Made by a program: the position numbers and the translations under genes. Under the pieces are notes generated by a model. It saw nothing but the letters and a program-made list of their open reading frames with translations, was not told the DNA's origin and ran no database searches. Source: Melampsora larici-populina 98AG31 (taxonomy: Eukaryota; Basidiomycota; Pucciniomycetes; Pucciniales; Melampsoraceae). From it: 64,000 nt of DNA. The DNA is taken from positions 609,478 through 673,477 of the forward strand of contig NW_006768808.1 of NCBI RefSeq assembly GCF_000204055.1. Direction: 5' to 3'. Below, piece after piece: positions 38,984-51,478 of the stretch; positions within the stretch are counted from its first letter, which is position 1; every line of letters starts with the position of its first letter.

Positions 38984-40534
38984 TCTGCGGCGACACATTG
39001 AAGTTTCGTCGATCATGTTTGCTGGTCCTTGGGTCATCATCATTTTGGCAATGAAACAGTCTTCACTTTTGTCTTGTTATTGATGAGTAACAGTGCAGCG
39101 ATTCATTTTATCGGAACAATGGTCACAACGGTGTCGAGTTGAGTTCCACGCCGAACTCAAGAGGCATCTCGAGAAACTATAAAACATCATGATCAAGACT
39201 TGGACGTGATCTGTAGGACTCATGCGCAATCGACAAGACCATGACTTGAATATCTAAGATCCAAACTGTAGAATCCCATCTGCATACATTGAACCTCGCC
39301 GCTATGAGGTCTCGTAATGTGATGTCAAAGTAAAATAAGTCGCAGCTTGCCTGAGCATCTTGTTGAGGAGTAGCATATGCACTGATGTACGAATTCATCA
39401 TTCATGCGATGATGCATATATAAGTCTAACGGGAACTGGGGGGACAATATAAGCGCAATGGACCCGACCCCTGTCGGCCATGGTTGGTTTATCAGTGCCA
39501 TGCTTCACACTGCGGAGGTGTAGACTGAAAAATGAGAGTTACACTCATAGGAAGCTCAACTGAGTTCAACTCCTCCATGAATAACCACCCCACCAGCCCA
39601 TGCACTAAAAGTTATTCTTGATGATATATAGATGACATGCGCATCTCTTGAAATAGACAAACTCGTGTATGGTGGGGAAAGTTCCACACAGCTGGACGAG
39701 TCAAATCAAAAATGTTGGATCATACTTTTGTAAGATAAAATCACACGATGTGAATCATAACTCATGCATTTTGAGGTTTCTGTTTTCCTCAGCCTTGAAG
39801 TTTCGAGCACACGATTCACCCAACATTTATGTGATATCTTGGTGGTTTTGTTGGGATATGGTAGGCAAGGTTGGAAGAAGATGGTAAGCAAAATGAGGTC
39901 AGATATGAGCAGTGCTCCACATAAGATACTCCAATGGATGTTCAGAGAGTTCAGGGCTGTGATCTAAGGCAGACTCTGTGTTGAGATTCCTTTTTAGAAG
40001 CCTTAATAATTTGTGATGAAGATTGTGGTGTCAGAAGCTTTTTTTCTTGAGCTTCCCGATTGTTTGCTTGGTATGATTTATGACACCGGTGATGGTTCAG
40101 GGTCTCTGGAGAATAGATGGATGACTGATCGGGCAATATATATACATATCTCTGATCCATTTTTAACTTTCCCCAATTATAAAAATATCATAATGGTGAA
40201 GTGACACGCTGGTAAGTTTACTTGAGACTTACATATTCGTAACTTCCTTGATAGGATTACCACTACATAAAGACTGATAGATTTACTTATGAGTGACCAT
40301 TTTCTCCAAAAGGTATTTGAAGTCAGAAGACAAGGTTCATTGACTATGTAGTTCACCACTTGAGCATTGTTGTAAGTATCTCCCCATCAGAAAAGGAGCT
40401 CATTGATTTATAAAGTTTTATTATGTAATAGCTTAATTGTGCTAGACAGAGAGTGGAGTGGTGCGTGGAGAGTGAGAGACTGATTGACTCCCAAAACTAG
40501 TTTCGATCAGTTCTTCCCAATCTCAATCAAGAAA
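38984..40534. other. Intergenic, no gene seen
   Basis: About 1.5 kb between QCR7 and the acyltransferase gene. Several small frames overlap on both strands (39177-40359) without any motif or intron structure. I see no RNA gene or repeat. Confidence 0.45.
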
Positions 40535-43500
40535 ATGTCGGATTCTCAATCAAGACCGTTCACAAACCTATCAACAACAACAACATCAACCTCAACCTCA
40601 ACATCAACATCAAATCAAATCAAACCTATCAATACTAAATCACCTTCGATCATCATTCCCTCTGTTCAGGATACGCTTGAAGACCTCAGTTCACTCCTAA
40701 GTTCGTTCAGAAAGATATTACCACTTCGAAATCAACTCGCAAAACTAATCCCATTTCACCTTCGTCAATTTGCTCGGTCAGTAGTGTCTTCATTCACTTA
40801 TCACTAGCTCCTCATTCGATCTTCAACTTCAACTTCACTCACTTCTTATCATTCTCACAGCTGGTGTCTTCGACATCTAGCCACCATGCTGCATAGTCGG
40901 AATTTACTCGCAAGTAACCTGTAAGCCTTATTCCATCAAATTCTTACCTTGTTCCATTCATTGACAATCATTGGGTCTCTTTATGCAGTGCGTACGACTT
41001 CACCATCGTTCTCCTGAAGTTGATCATCAATCTCTTCTTTCGTGAGATCAGACCAAGAGGATCTCATAAAATCCCTAAAAAAGGACCGGTCATCTTCGTA
41101 GCCGCACCTCATCATAATCAAGTAAATCATTTCATTCTGTCAGTTCATGTACCAAAATCTTATCTCGTTTCCTCACTGACGCCTCATTCACTCCTTAGTT
41201 TCTAGATCCCATCATCTTGATGTCAGAAGTCAGAGCCGCTGAAAATGCAAGGCGAGTATCATTTCTGATCGCTGAGAAGAGTATGAAGCGGCCCTTCATC
41301 GGTTTGATGGCTCGAATTATGCAAAGCAGTCAGTCAAAGTCTTCCTAAATTTCCATACACTTCTCCATTAGAACTCTCATATGCATGTCTCCCTCTTAGT
41401 CTCTGTCACTCGCGCGGCCGATAATGCTAAGGATGGTACCGGGTCAATCTTTCTCCTTGACCAAGACCTCAACATCGTCCATGGGTGTCAAACGTCTTTT
41501 ACCCGCGAACTATCTCCTCGTATGCAATTGATGTTATCGAAGCAATTTGGATTCGCCACAGTAGAAGTTGTAGAGGTGATCAGTGATGTACAGTTGAAAG
41601 TTAAAAAGACATTTACGAGTAAGGCGAGTGATGTTTTGAGAGAAGAAGGAATGAAAATCACGTCCGGTCTTGATAAGGCTGGTCTCACATTCAAGGTTTT
41701 ACCATATATCGATCAGGTCAGGCTAGCACAGCAGCTTCGATCAACTCTCTCTATACTTTCATTGCTTTGAATTGGCTCTCTAACACTGTTTTGTTTTGCT
41801 CCTTAGACTAAAATGTACAGCCGAGTGTACGAAAAACTCAAAAATGGGGGCTGTCTAGGGATTTTCCCTGAGGGTGGATCTCATGATCGTACCGATCTCC
41901 TTCCACTCAAAGCAGGCGTTTCAATTATGGCCCTTGGTGCAATGTCAGCTAATCCGGAAATCAAAGTTAGGATCGTACCTGTTGGACTTTCCTATTTCCA
42001 TCCTCATCGTTTCCGGTCGCGTGCAGTGGTGGAATTTGGAAGTCCGATTGAGATTCCACAACAGTTGGTTAGAGACTTTGAGTCGGGTAATGAAGAAAAG
42101 AAAGCTGCAATTGGCAAAGTAATGGATTTAGTCTACGATGGCCTCAAGAGTGTTACTATCCAGACCCCTGATTACGATACACTTCAAGTCATTCAAGCTG
42201 CTCGAAGGCTCTATCGTCCGCCAAATCGACATGTCAGTCTGGGTACTGTCGTCGAACTGAACAAACGTTTCATCACTGGATACCTCAGATATCAAGACGA
42301 ACCACGCGTTCAAGCTTTGAAACAGAAAACACTCCAGTATAACAAGGCGCTTAGCTATCTCGGACTCAAAGATCACCAGGTTGATAAAGTAGATCGTAGA
42401 TGGTGGAAGAGTTTAATCCTTCTATGCTTTCGGGCCGGCTTGGTGACTGGTTGGGGTGTACTTGCGCTTCCGGGCGTCGTCCTCAATGCACCAATGTTCA
42501 TCTGTGCGAGTATCATCAGTCGCAAGAAGGCTAAAGGTTGGTACATAGTCAACATTTTTCTCGAAGCGTCTCTTTCCTTGGCCGCCTCATTATTTGAATG
42601 TAAACCTGTATTCCATCTGACCTAACTTCTCTTGATGCGTTTACAGAAGCACTCGCCGCCTCGACTGTCAAGATTGCAGGTCGAGACGTGCTTGCAACGT
42701 GGAAGGTACTGGTGTCTCTTGGATTAGCTCCACCACTCTACCTCATGTATGTTGCGATTGCGGTGTCTTTAGCCGTGAAATACGAATTACCCAAGAGATA
42801 TTTGATGTGGACGCCATTGGCAATGTTGATCGCCTTACCTTCAATCGGATATTCAGCGCTAAAATTTGGAGAGGTGGGCATGGATGTCTACAAGTCAGTT
42901 TAAATTACTCTGCCATGGTTGTTCAATAAAATCGGAAAACTCACGTCAAAGTGTCGTACTTCTTCTTAGGTCACTTCGTCCATTACTCTTGTCCCTCTCT
43001 GGAAATCGACGACAGATAGAACGAGTAAGGGGCATGAGAACCGAACTACAGGAAGAGCTTCATGGGGTGATTGAGGAATATGCGCCCAAGATATGGGAAA
43101 ATTTTGATCAATTTAGAATCCACTCACCTTCGGCCGAAGTAGACCCGATCGGTAGCCCACGTCGCACCAAGCAATTAGCTCATTCAAGGAGTGCTACGGA
43201 TTTAATTCATCATCCACTAAGCTGGTTGGATGAAAGACTCTTTGGTTGGTCTCAGCATGACTCGCTACGAAGGAGGAGGAGAAGTACTGGTCGAGGCTTG
43301 TGGGCAGGTGAAGAGGGAGAGGAAGAGATTACAACCCCGGGTTCCATGGCGAGTGGTTACTCGAGTGAGGCTGGAGATGATGATAATGAAGAAGATGGAG
43401 ACTATGACAGTGTGGTGGGTATGCTGACTCGGTTCACAAGCGGTGGTGGCAGTGGTAATGGGACACCGGGAGTACGGAGTCGGAGAGGAAGTCGTGCAAG

Positions 43501-43645
43501 CCGAAGCAAAAGTATGGTCAATCTGACGGAGCTTACTACGACCTCTGCTTCAATAGCCGATAGCGCCAAGTCTTCAGCTGTGGGTGAGCGCTCGGAGGTA
43601 AGAGATGAGGGAGTTCGAAGGACTGCTGCTGCTGCTCGCAAATGA
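40535..43645 (+). CDS. SCT1: Glycerol-3-phosphate O-acyltransferase, SCT1/GPT2 type
   Basis: Endoplasmic-reticulum enzyme making lysophosphatidic acid from glycerol-3-phosphate (and dihydroxyacetone phosphate), the first step of phospholipid and fat synthesis. Eight exons: 40535-40776, 40861-40920, 40990-41121, 41199-41328, 41400-41715, 41807-42536, 42647-42893, 42971-43645; 843 residues with no frame break. PlsC motifs: GPVIFVAAPHHNQFLDP (block I, here HHNQFLD in place of HxxxxD), later NGGCLGIFPEGGSHDR (block III), VRIVPVGLSYFHPHRF (block IV). As in yeast SCT1, a long insert separates block I from block III. Membrane segments lie near YDFTIVLLKLIINLF and in the region after residue 520 (SLILLCFRAGLVTGWGVLAL and following). 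The C-terminal 150 residues are Ser/Gly/Asp-rich, a likely phospho-regulated tail. An earlier in-frame ATG at 40484 is possible. Confidence 0.92.
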
Positions 43646-44179
43646 CTATTTCACTTGCATCAGTCCTTTCTCGCACTTTGGTTGTCTTATTTGTAACTCA
43701 TTGTTGTAAGGTTGTTAAAAAAACTTAGGTGTCAAAAGAGGTACTCCTTCCCTGTTGTAGCTTGTGTATGTTCGTATTGTTATCTGTTGTTATCGTAGAT
43801 TATAGATTATCCCCAAAAAAGACAGAAACTAGAACCGTTATTATAGTTACAAAGGCTGTACTTCTCAAGCAAGAAGGTCACATTTCGCTTTGTTAGGTTG
43901 ACCTCATTTTGGCTAGGGTACTTTGCAAGCCGCATTTGAAAGGCCACTTTTCGCTAATACTTCATGTATTACATTGATCTGGCATTTATTGTGCTTTGAA
44001 AGAGCAATGAACATTGAGCAAGTCTTTTCAAAGAAACAATTTTGATGTGTCAATCACCGAGGAAAACTACGCAACGAGGTGGATATAAAGGTGAAGTTGA
44101 TGGAAATGTAGTTACAGCAACCTTTCAATGATTTACACATAGCCTAGCGAGGCCACCGCCAGCAAAGCACAGGGAGCTG
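43646..44179. other. Convergent 3' region of SCT1 and PAM17
   Basis: About 530 bases between two stop codons facing each other. AT-rich, no supportable frame, RNA gene or repeat. Confidence 0.45.
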
Positions 44180-45046
44180 TCAGATCAAATCCTTGCCTTG
44201 ACTGAGATCTTCTTGGCGTAATAACATTCCATGCTGCGATGCTTTCCTTCTATAGGCGGCTTGATCTCTGAGCCAGCGCCTATAATCACTCAGGCTCCCA
44301 ACACGCTCGCCATGCCAATCAGGTAGGGGGTTGTTGAGGTTAGATTGAGCGGGATCGACTCGATTTGCTTTGATGTGTGCATAGAACTGTGCATTTCGCT
44401 CCTGCATGGCTGCTTGGAGAGGTTTCGAAACGCCCAAGCGAAAGATACTATGACCGATCGTAGGTCCAATAAGGTAGCCAAAGATTGCGCATCCTAAAGT
44501 TGAAATGGCGTATCTAGAGAACATGTTCGGATTAGCCATGTGTTATGCAAATCAACATCGGATCTGGAACTAACCTACACGTAGTTTGCTTCTATCCCCA
44601 TAATCAACTCAGTTGGGAGCGATTCAATCGTAGCAAAGCGGAGGATTCCCACAGATAGACCAATTGTGGTAGAGGGGATCGTAGCAAATAGAGCATATTG
44701 TCGTTGTTTTTTTCGTAAAGCAAGGTATTGTGACCATGACATGTGAGGTTCGATTGGATTCTTCGGGATAGTTGTTGAATCTAGTACTAATTTTTCTATC
44801 GAAGAATAGCAAGTTTACTTTCGAGTTACCTAAACTATGTTTAATGAACAGAAAGCTCATTCGTGCATGCACGACTCGGAAATCCTAACCTGACTGGTTG
44901 CGTTGATGAGTACTGCTACCGCTCATCGCCCTGAAAGCAGACCATTGAGACTTTGATATCGATCGAGCAGCTTGGAATTGAAACCTTTGAGGTAGAAGAG
45001 ATCGAGGGAGAGTAATAAAGATACGGTTATTTGAAGGTAGGCCCAT
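44180..45046 (-). CDS. PAM17: Mitochondrial import motor subunit PAM17
   Basis: Inner-membrane component of the TIM23-associated import motor (PAM). Three exons: 44890-45046, 44579-44780, 44180-44513, giving 230 residues. The start MGLPSNNRIFITLPRSLLPQ opens a basic, Arg/Ser-rich presequence (ARSISKSQWSAFRAMSGSS). The PAM17 signature follows: MSWSQYLALRKKQRQYALFA, two membrane segments (IPSTTIGLSVGILRF and YAISTLGCAIFGYLIGP), then the conserved tail FYAHIKANRVDPAQSNLNNP, PDWHGERVGSLSDYRRWLRD, QAAYRRKA. Donors are GTTAGG and GTAGGT. A different frame starting at 45189 overlaps exon 1 but lacks the family match. Confidence 0.92.
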
Positions 45047-45251
45047 TGTAGGAATCTGATCAACGTTGCGAATGAAGTGTCTTGATCGCTAGCAATGGTA
45101 AAGGCTGAGTCGTGTTGACTTCCAAGGGTGATTTGCCGCTGACCCAATTTTTTGGGTATGAGTAGGCAAGACGCGGGCATGCTGAGCATGAGCCCCGGGA
45201 CCGGCCCCCGTGCCCCTGACCTCCGGGCTACACCACGAGGCTACCTCGAAC

Positions 45252-45341
45252 ACTGAGAACCCATATGGGACGTGTTTGCATAGAGGGGGAGAGGTAAACC
45301 TTTTCCACCGTGAACCCACTAGGGACGTGCTTACATAAAGG
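45252..45341. repeat. Degenerate direct repeat (two 35-bp units)
   Basis: 45252-45286 and 45307-45341 share the pattern AC.GTGAACCCA..GGGACGTG.TT.CATA.AGG (written with dots where they differ). They lie just upstream of PAM17 within a GC-richer patch (CCGGGACCGGCCCCCGTGCC near 45195-45214) unlike the flanks. Confidence 0.6.
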
Positions 45342-45428
45342 TGCTTGAAAAAAAAAGAAGTTTATTCCGGTAAAAAAAAAGAGCTATCCTAGAATCAAAG
45401 ACATCCAAATTCCTGCTTAGACTGTAAG

Positions 45429-45973
45429 CAAGGCCGCCACAGATACGATACTAGTATCGGTATCGTGTGGCACCGTATCCGGTCACTTGGGTATTGTACC
45501 CTGAGTATCGTAGCCGGGCTACGGCTACGATACCCAAGATGATTTCTGGCGGTATCGCCGATCAGAGTACGGTATTTAGTATCGTACTCGGCCTCCGATA
45601 CGATACCGGATACCCCGTTGTTGCAGTATCCGGACTGATTGGTAAGTCATCTATCCCCTTTCCAATCCAAATCTCCCTGCTTTGGATCATTCAAAGCCGA
45701 TTTGGGCTTTTAATTCACCGGATTTTGGCTTCAATACGATGCCGTACCGTATTGTCAGCAAATTTGACGATACGGTATCGTACCGTATTGCTCTGTTTTG
45801 TGCAATACGGTACCCCACATACCTTGGAATGGTATCGTTAGAGACAATACGGTTCTGGGTATCGTATCCGGAGCCGTATACAATACCCAAAAGTCAAATA
45901 TGTGGTATCGTGCAGCCGGCTACGGTACTGGTATCGCCGATACGATACCGGTACCGTATCTGTGGCGGCCTTG
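45429..45973. mobile_element. Foldback / MITE element, 545 bp, with TIRs and 7-bp target duplication
   Basis: The element starts CAAGGCCGCCACAGATACGA and ends with GTACCGTATCTGTGGCGGCCTTG; the ends are inverted repeats matching at about 21 of 23 positions. It is flanked on both sides by CTGTAAG (45422-45428 and 45974-45980), a direct target duplication. The interior is built from dozens of GTATCG / CGATAC words in both orientations and can fold extensively (for example GTACCGTATTG and CAATACGGTAC). No coding capacity. Superfamily is uncertain: 7 bp is not the classic length for hAT (8) or Mutator (9). Confidence 0.85.
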
Positions 45974-46097
45974 CTGTAAGCCGTCTCTCCAAGGTATAAG
46001 TCTCTACATAATTTAACTTGTTTAGATAGTGTTTATGCAATAAATCCTTATGCACTTTAAAAAAAATCGTGAAGTGGTCGCCGCCAATGCGTAGGGT

Positions 46098-46165
46098 TAC
46101 GGTGGCCGAGGAGTACGGTGGCTCTAAAGTGTACGGTGGCCGAGGAGTTTGGTGGCTCTAAAGTG
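46098..46165. repeat. 34-bp tandem repeat, two units
   Basis: Units 46098-46131 and 46132-46165 (TACGGTGGCCGAGGAGTACG... and the same with TTTGG in place of TACGG) are otherwise identical and end in GGCTCTAAAGTG. Confidence 0.9.
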
Positions 46166-47233
46166 CCACTTGAGTCATGTCGTCAAAAACAACAAAAATG
46201 ACCTTCCTGACCCGAAATAAGCCCCGGTTAACAGGTGCCGACCCTGGACAATGTCCAGACCTGTGGCAATTCTCTATCTCTTCGAGGACCCAGTTGATCT
46301 TAGCAGCACATTATTGTATTGATGTTCTATATTTTGGGATTGAGAGAATGCTACAAGAAAAGAATCAAGGATCTGAACATCTTGTTCAAATAAGTTGGAC
46401 ATTGAAAAAAGAATCTAGTGATTCTTTGATTTCTAGCCGGACATCCAGCAAAGTGTCTCAATCCATGAATGCCACGTAAGGTATGCTATGTCTATGAGCT
46501 GAAGGAGATGAAGTACCTTCAAGTTCTTGGAAGACAAGCAGTTGTTAAGAGAAATAGAAGGGAAATAGAAGGACCCCTACAATAAACTTGTCAAAGAAAA
46601 TCGATTGATTCAATTGACTATATACGCGGTATTCCTATCAAGTTTGTTTTTATTAAGGACGATACTATTTGGCAACCGGTTTTTTTGACCCGACGCCCGG
46701 AACCCGAAACACCAACTACACCACGGAAGGGGTTTTTGTCAGAAATTGGCCTGACGCCGTCTGAGATCGGTCAGGTCAAAATTCGGCCTCAAGACCGACT
46801 CGCAGGCCATTTATATGCGGGCTGCAGTCGAGCTTGAGCCCAGCGAGCAATCTGATATGCACAGGCGGCCTGCAGGCAGGCATCATGTTTCAGGCTTAAT
46901 CCGGCCGGAATTTCGCCTGCAAGCGGCCAAGAGACTGCCAGCAGACGGCCACCACGGACAACGGCGATTTCACTTCAATCCCAAATTTGACTTCAAACCC
47001 AAATTCACATCATTCCAACCACACTTCACCACAACCACCTTATCAACTGTGCAGCGTGCTCAATCTAAATCATGAATGATCTACCACAGTGTAAGTCTTA
47101 TTTCAATCACATTTCAATGAAGGCTTTCTACTGACACTTGACCCATAATTCCACACACATCCACTCAGTTATTGTTGAACAAAGCAAGAGTCCTTTAAGG
47201 TATTGATGTAATGTCTGCATCCAAAGCCGAACC
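46166..47233. other. Upstream flank of the Plavaka relic, with a GC-rich patch
   Basis: A frame at 46177-46479 shows no known motif. From about 46690 to 46960 the DNA is GC-rich with repeated CGGCC / CCTGCAGGC words (for example GGCCTGCAGGCAGGC near 46867), resembling the patch at 58.66-58.90 kb. It may be an end or leader of a transposable element. Confidence 0.45.
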
Positions 47234-50200
47234 ATGAAATACTATGAAGCTCATGTGGCTTCACCAGCGCACATACGTGCCTCAGAGCAGTTTCTTACAA
47301 GACAAGCAGAAGACCAAGCCCTACGTCAGCAGTTTCCGACCCCTGTAGAGAGATCACCAACACCACCTGCAATCAACCTGAACCACTACTTTGAAGACAA
47401 TGACCATCTTTCCGAATTGCAATCGGTCCCACCTTCTCCACTTTCATTCCTCCGCTCCTTCGGCCAAACAGACGAGGATGGATATGATTCAGATGACTCA
47501 GACAGCCAGATTGATTTTCATAAGTTCCGCAATACCTTTGATGCACTGAACACAGGACTTGACAACGCTGAAGATGAAGCTGTCTACGAGGAATTGTTGG
47601 ACCACGAGCTCTCAGGCATTAGAATTGAGGAGTCAGCTGAATGGTACCCCTTCAAAAAGAAAGAGGTAAGTAGCTCGAGTATATTGCATCACTAGACACT
47701 CATTGATTGTTTTCAATTGTGACAGCATGTGGTAGCTTTGCTCATGATTGGATCAAACCGGAACCTCCTCTCGCGTGTCCAATACCAGCGAATACGGTCC
47801 CTTCTGCGTATTCTGGGAGTCACTCTGCCAGATTGGGGCACTTTGAGGGCACTTGTCAAAAGATTGAAGAAAAAAATGGGTCTTGATATACGGGAAAGGA
47901 TTAGTCCATGTGGGAATCCACTGTTTGGTTTGGATGTCAAGACCATCATAAGTAATGTGAGCCAGCTTTCATTACTCAATCTGACTAGCTTAGACATAGC
48001 TAAATTGTTTGCGTTCACAGGAGTTGGCAAACCCCTTGGTCAGCCCCTATTTGGTATATGTGCCCAAGCTCACCATTGATGGGCTGATCAACCGGCTATC
48101 GCAGTGTGAAAAGTGGCGTGAAGATTACCCTCCTGATCTACGTGTTCAAATGATATCATCCAACAATGTCCACTACTACATCTACGAGCCAGTCCAACTG
48201 AGAACTCAGCAGCTTGTAGTACCTGTTTTCTTCTTCCAAAAGGATGGTTGTCTTATGGCCAAGTGTCTACCGGCCATAGTCAAACACGATCCTCATCACC
48301 GGTCTCAACTCAAAGTCATCATTCCTCAAGATTGCGCTTTTGACTCTGACACGCTATTCACCATTCCTTGCAAAGACTTTTGGCGATCATTTGGACATAT
48401 TGAGGTGGAGAATGGAGTTCTTCTTAAAACTGTTTGTGGGAATCATATGTATTGTAAGTTCAAATAATATTAATTTATTAATTAAATGTACTCAAGAGCT
48501 AATGTGAATCATTGTCCTTGCAGACTCTGAACATTCAACAGTACCATGCAATCCAATTGAAAACCCGTGGCGAGCCAAGGCACAAGGCAAAATGATCCGC
48601 CATGTTCCTCTGGCTCTTTATTCTGACAACACTTCAGGAAATATATCCAAAAAGTGGAACAAACACATGAGTATCTACTTTACCCTGGCCGGCTTACCAT
48701 CTGATCTATCAAACCAGGAGTTCAACATCCATTTCCTGGCAACTTCAAATTGTGCGACAGCCCTAGAGCTATTTGATCAGGTTGTTGATGATTTAAAGTG
48801 AGGCATTCTTGTTGTTGAAATAGGTCTACTTGGGTAATTAACATGCACTTGCTTCCTCTCAACACCGCCGGCGCTCCGCTTCTTTGCATATGACCAACAT
48901 TTGGGTGCAGAAGTTTTGGTAATGGCGGTGCCTCTTTTTCACCTGGGGGACTCTCCAATGCACGCAGAGATTTCGAATACACTCAACCCAGCCAACACCC
49001 TCACGCCATGTCGGATGTGTGATCTACATGTGGCAAAGCAGGCTGACAAACAATCAGAAAATTTTGTCAGAGACTTTCTTGGCCTGGATGAAGATTGAGA
49101 GAAGGTATGAGACCAATCTTTGTTCTTCCAGATAGCAAAACTGAATGACCTCTGCAGTGCCTATTACCTGGCCGAGATTGGAACCAGACTAGACGATGGA
49201 CCAAGGAAATTTGGAACACATCTCAAAAGCGCAACACTAAAACTCGAGTTGAAAAGATGGGCCGTGACTTTGGAGTTCGAGATCCTACGAATGAAGTTTT
49301 CCAGAAAAATGTGCAAGTAGCCCATGAGTCTCTGCCTCCTTCTGAAGTGGAGAAAATCTGTCAAGACATCAATGCTCAACATGGAGAACATATCTTCAAT
49401 CCCATGTTGAGACTCAAAGGTGAGTCTCTCTCATTATACTTTGCTTTCAGTTGAAAGAAGCTGATCCATAGGCATTGTTTTGTAGGATTTGACGGTCACA
49501 AAGATACTCCAGTTGAGGTGCTCCATGTGGCACTTTTGGGTACCACAAAGTATCTCTTCCGCGACACGATGAAAGAACTAGGAAATATCAAGGCTGGCTC
49601 AAAGAACTACAACAATCTTTCCGGTCGTTGGAGGGCTTTCAATACTAGTGGTTTGAATATCCCGCCCGTTCAACCAAACACAATGATTACTTACTATCAG
49701 AGTCTAGTGGGGAAGGAGTTTTGAACTGTGTTACAGACTGTCCCCTTTGTCCTGTTTGAACACCTTAGCGAGGAAAAACGCGAAATGTGGACATCTCTTT
49801 GTCTTCTAGGATCTTATATTTTTCAGACTGAAATACCGAACATGGAAACCTATCTAGCTGAACTGGACATTGCCATATCCAGATTTCTCAAAAATTTGGT
49901 AGCCCTCAACGCTCGCTGGGTCAACAAGCCCAAGTTTCACATGCTCGTTCACCTACAAGATTCAATTCGTAGGTTTGGACCGGCTTGTTTATTTGCGACT
50001 GAAAAACTTGAATCTTTCAACGGTGTCACTCGCCACAAATCGATACATTCAAACCATCAAAGTCCAGGACAAGACATAGCAAACACTTCCTATACCCAGG
50101 TCATGTTGAGGATTTTTGTATCCGGTTCTTCCTTTTTTGACCATGATCTCAAATCGCGTGTCCATAGTGGCCCAAAATTGCGAGCGTTATTATCTTCAGT

Positions 50201-51079
50201 ACCCGAGTTATTTCAAGCAATGGGTCTGGACTCGTCTTTGGGGTGTATCTCCACCTATTCAATTGGCCGTAAGTAACCTTCTTTCAATTCTCTGGATGCC
50301 TTCATTTAACTAAGCTTCTTGATGTCATAAGCCTTGTGTGAGAAACAATCAGTTGCACCATCTTGCATCCCACTCAGTGTAGACCATGGACAGTTGAAAG
50401 AGTATCAAAGTATCAAGTTGATTGGGCGACACAAGGCTGAAAAAAATGACTTTCTGGTGGTTTGTCCAATATGTATTTCTTTGATAGTCTCAAAGTAAGG
50501 CAAAGGGCTTATGTTTGTGTATGGCAGGTGAACTCCCGCGAGGTTGGACAAGTGCAATCAATCTGGAAACTCAAGGGGGTGTCTGATTCCCACACCCATC
50601 TTATTATCAAAAAATGTCAGAAGGGTCCAATCAACCAATTTTATGGGATGCGGGAACTTAAGGTAACAGAACAAATTATGATCATTAATGTCAAGGTAAG
50701 GTTCTGCTCTTCACTGTGCAACTGGGTGTTCATATTGACCAAGAGATATTATGGCTCCCAGGACATTGTGTGCTTGCTGAACGTTCAACATAACTGCCAC
50801 AATTCTGATTGTAAATTGGCCAAGAACCACCACAAGAAAATTGAGCGGAGGGAATCAACCATTGGCCTGTGGGGGGTTGAACATGTTAATTCAAACTCAT
50901 TCATCCTCAACGCGGCATCACATTACAATGGCCATGTTCACCGTGGGCTTTCGGATTATCAACTCAATCCAGTTCCTCCTGAGGTTTGGAACCACGCCAT
51001 CACCAAGGGTCTCAACGTTTGGAAGGCTGAACCACGTCCAGCAAAAAAAGGTAATGACCAGGGCTCAGAGAACAGTTGA
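47234..51079 (+). pseudogene. Plavaka-type (CACTA-like) transposase, degenerate
   Basis: Relic of a fungal Plavaka/En-Spm-like transposase. Blocks follow in the family order: acidic N-terminus (MKYYEAHVASPAHIRASEQF at 47234), HVVALLMIGSNRN (47727), the core WNKHMSIYFTLAGLPSDLSN with NQEFNIHFLATSN (48655-48760), VPLFHLGDSPMHAEI (48930), PCRMCDLHVAKQ, then DTPVEVLHVALLGTTKYLFR (49507), NARWVNKPKFHMLVHL (49905) and the C-terminal region with LNVQHNCHNSDC (50780). Several introns still have good sites (47668, 47958, 48453). Breaks: TGA at 49096-49098 and TGA at 49722-49724, each inside a conserved block and each preceded by T; an exon near 48850 lacks a clear acceptor. Terminal CACTA repeats were not located. 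Confidence 0.8.
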
Positions 51080-51478
51080 ACACTGTTGCAATTTCCCATT
51101 GGGTTAACATTTTTGGTGAATGATGCAGCCCCTTTTGGATTTCATAGACAGCATGATGTTCCACTTGTTATTACAATTATATATAACACCTTGATGATAA
51201 ACATGAAAGATATCCCATCATAAGAATCATGTAGTTGCTGTTACAATCATCTAAAGTCTTTGAATATAAACATCAAATTTATCACAGTCAGTGCGCAAAA
51301 ATTCTATATAGCATTGGCTGGTTGGCCAAGGGAATAAGAATTGTCAATCAAACAAATCTTTTGCAGATCTATGATGATAAAGTACTCACAATCAATGAAG
51401 ATGATGACCTCGCCCTGATTATTCATGGAAAGCCCACCCGAATCTTTGGAACTGAATCAGTATGATCAGTATTTATTA
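51080..51478. other. 3' flank of the Plavaka relic, nothing certain
   Basis: A frame at 51235-51465 has no recognisable motif. No repeat or RNA gene is seen. Confidence 0.35.

Noticed and set aside
44923..45189. Minus-strand frame starting at 45189 as the PAM17 first exon
   Set aside because: The overlapping frame from 45046 gives a presequence and joins in phase to exon 2; this one ends in a stop without a donor that fits.
45429..45973. Plus and minus open frames across the foldback element (Tyr/Arg/Ile-rich)
   Set aside because: They are translations of the GTATCG repeat words, not genes.
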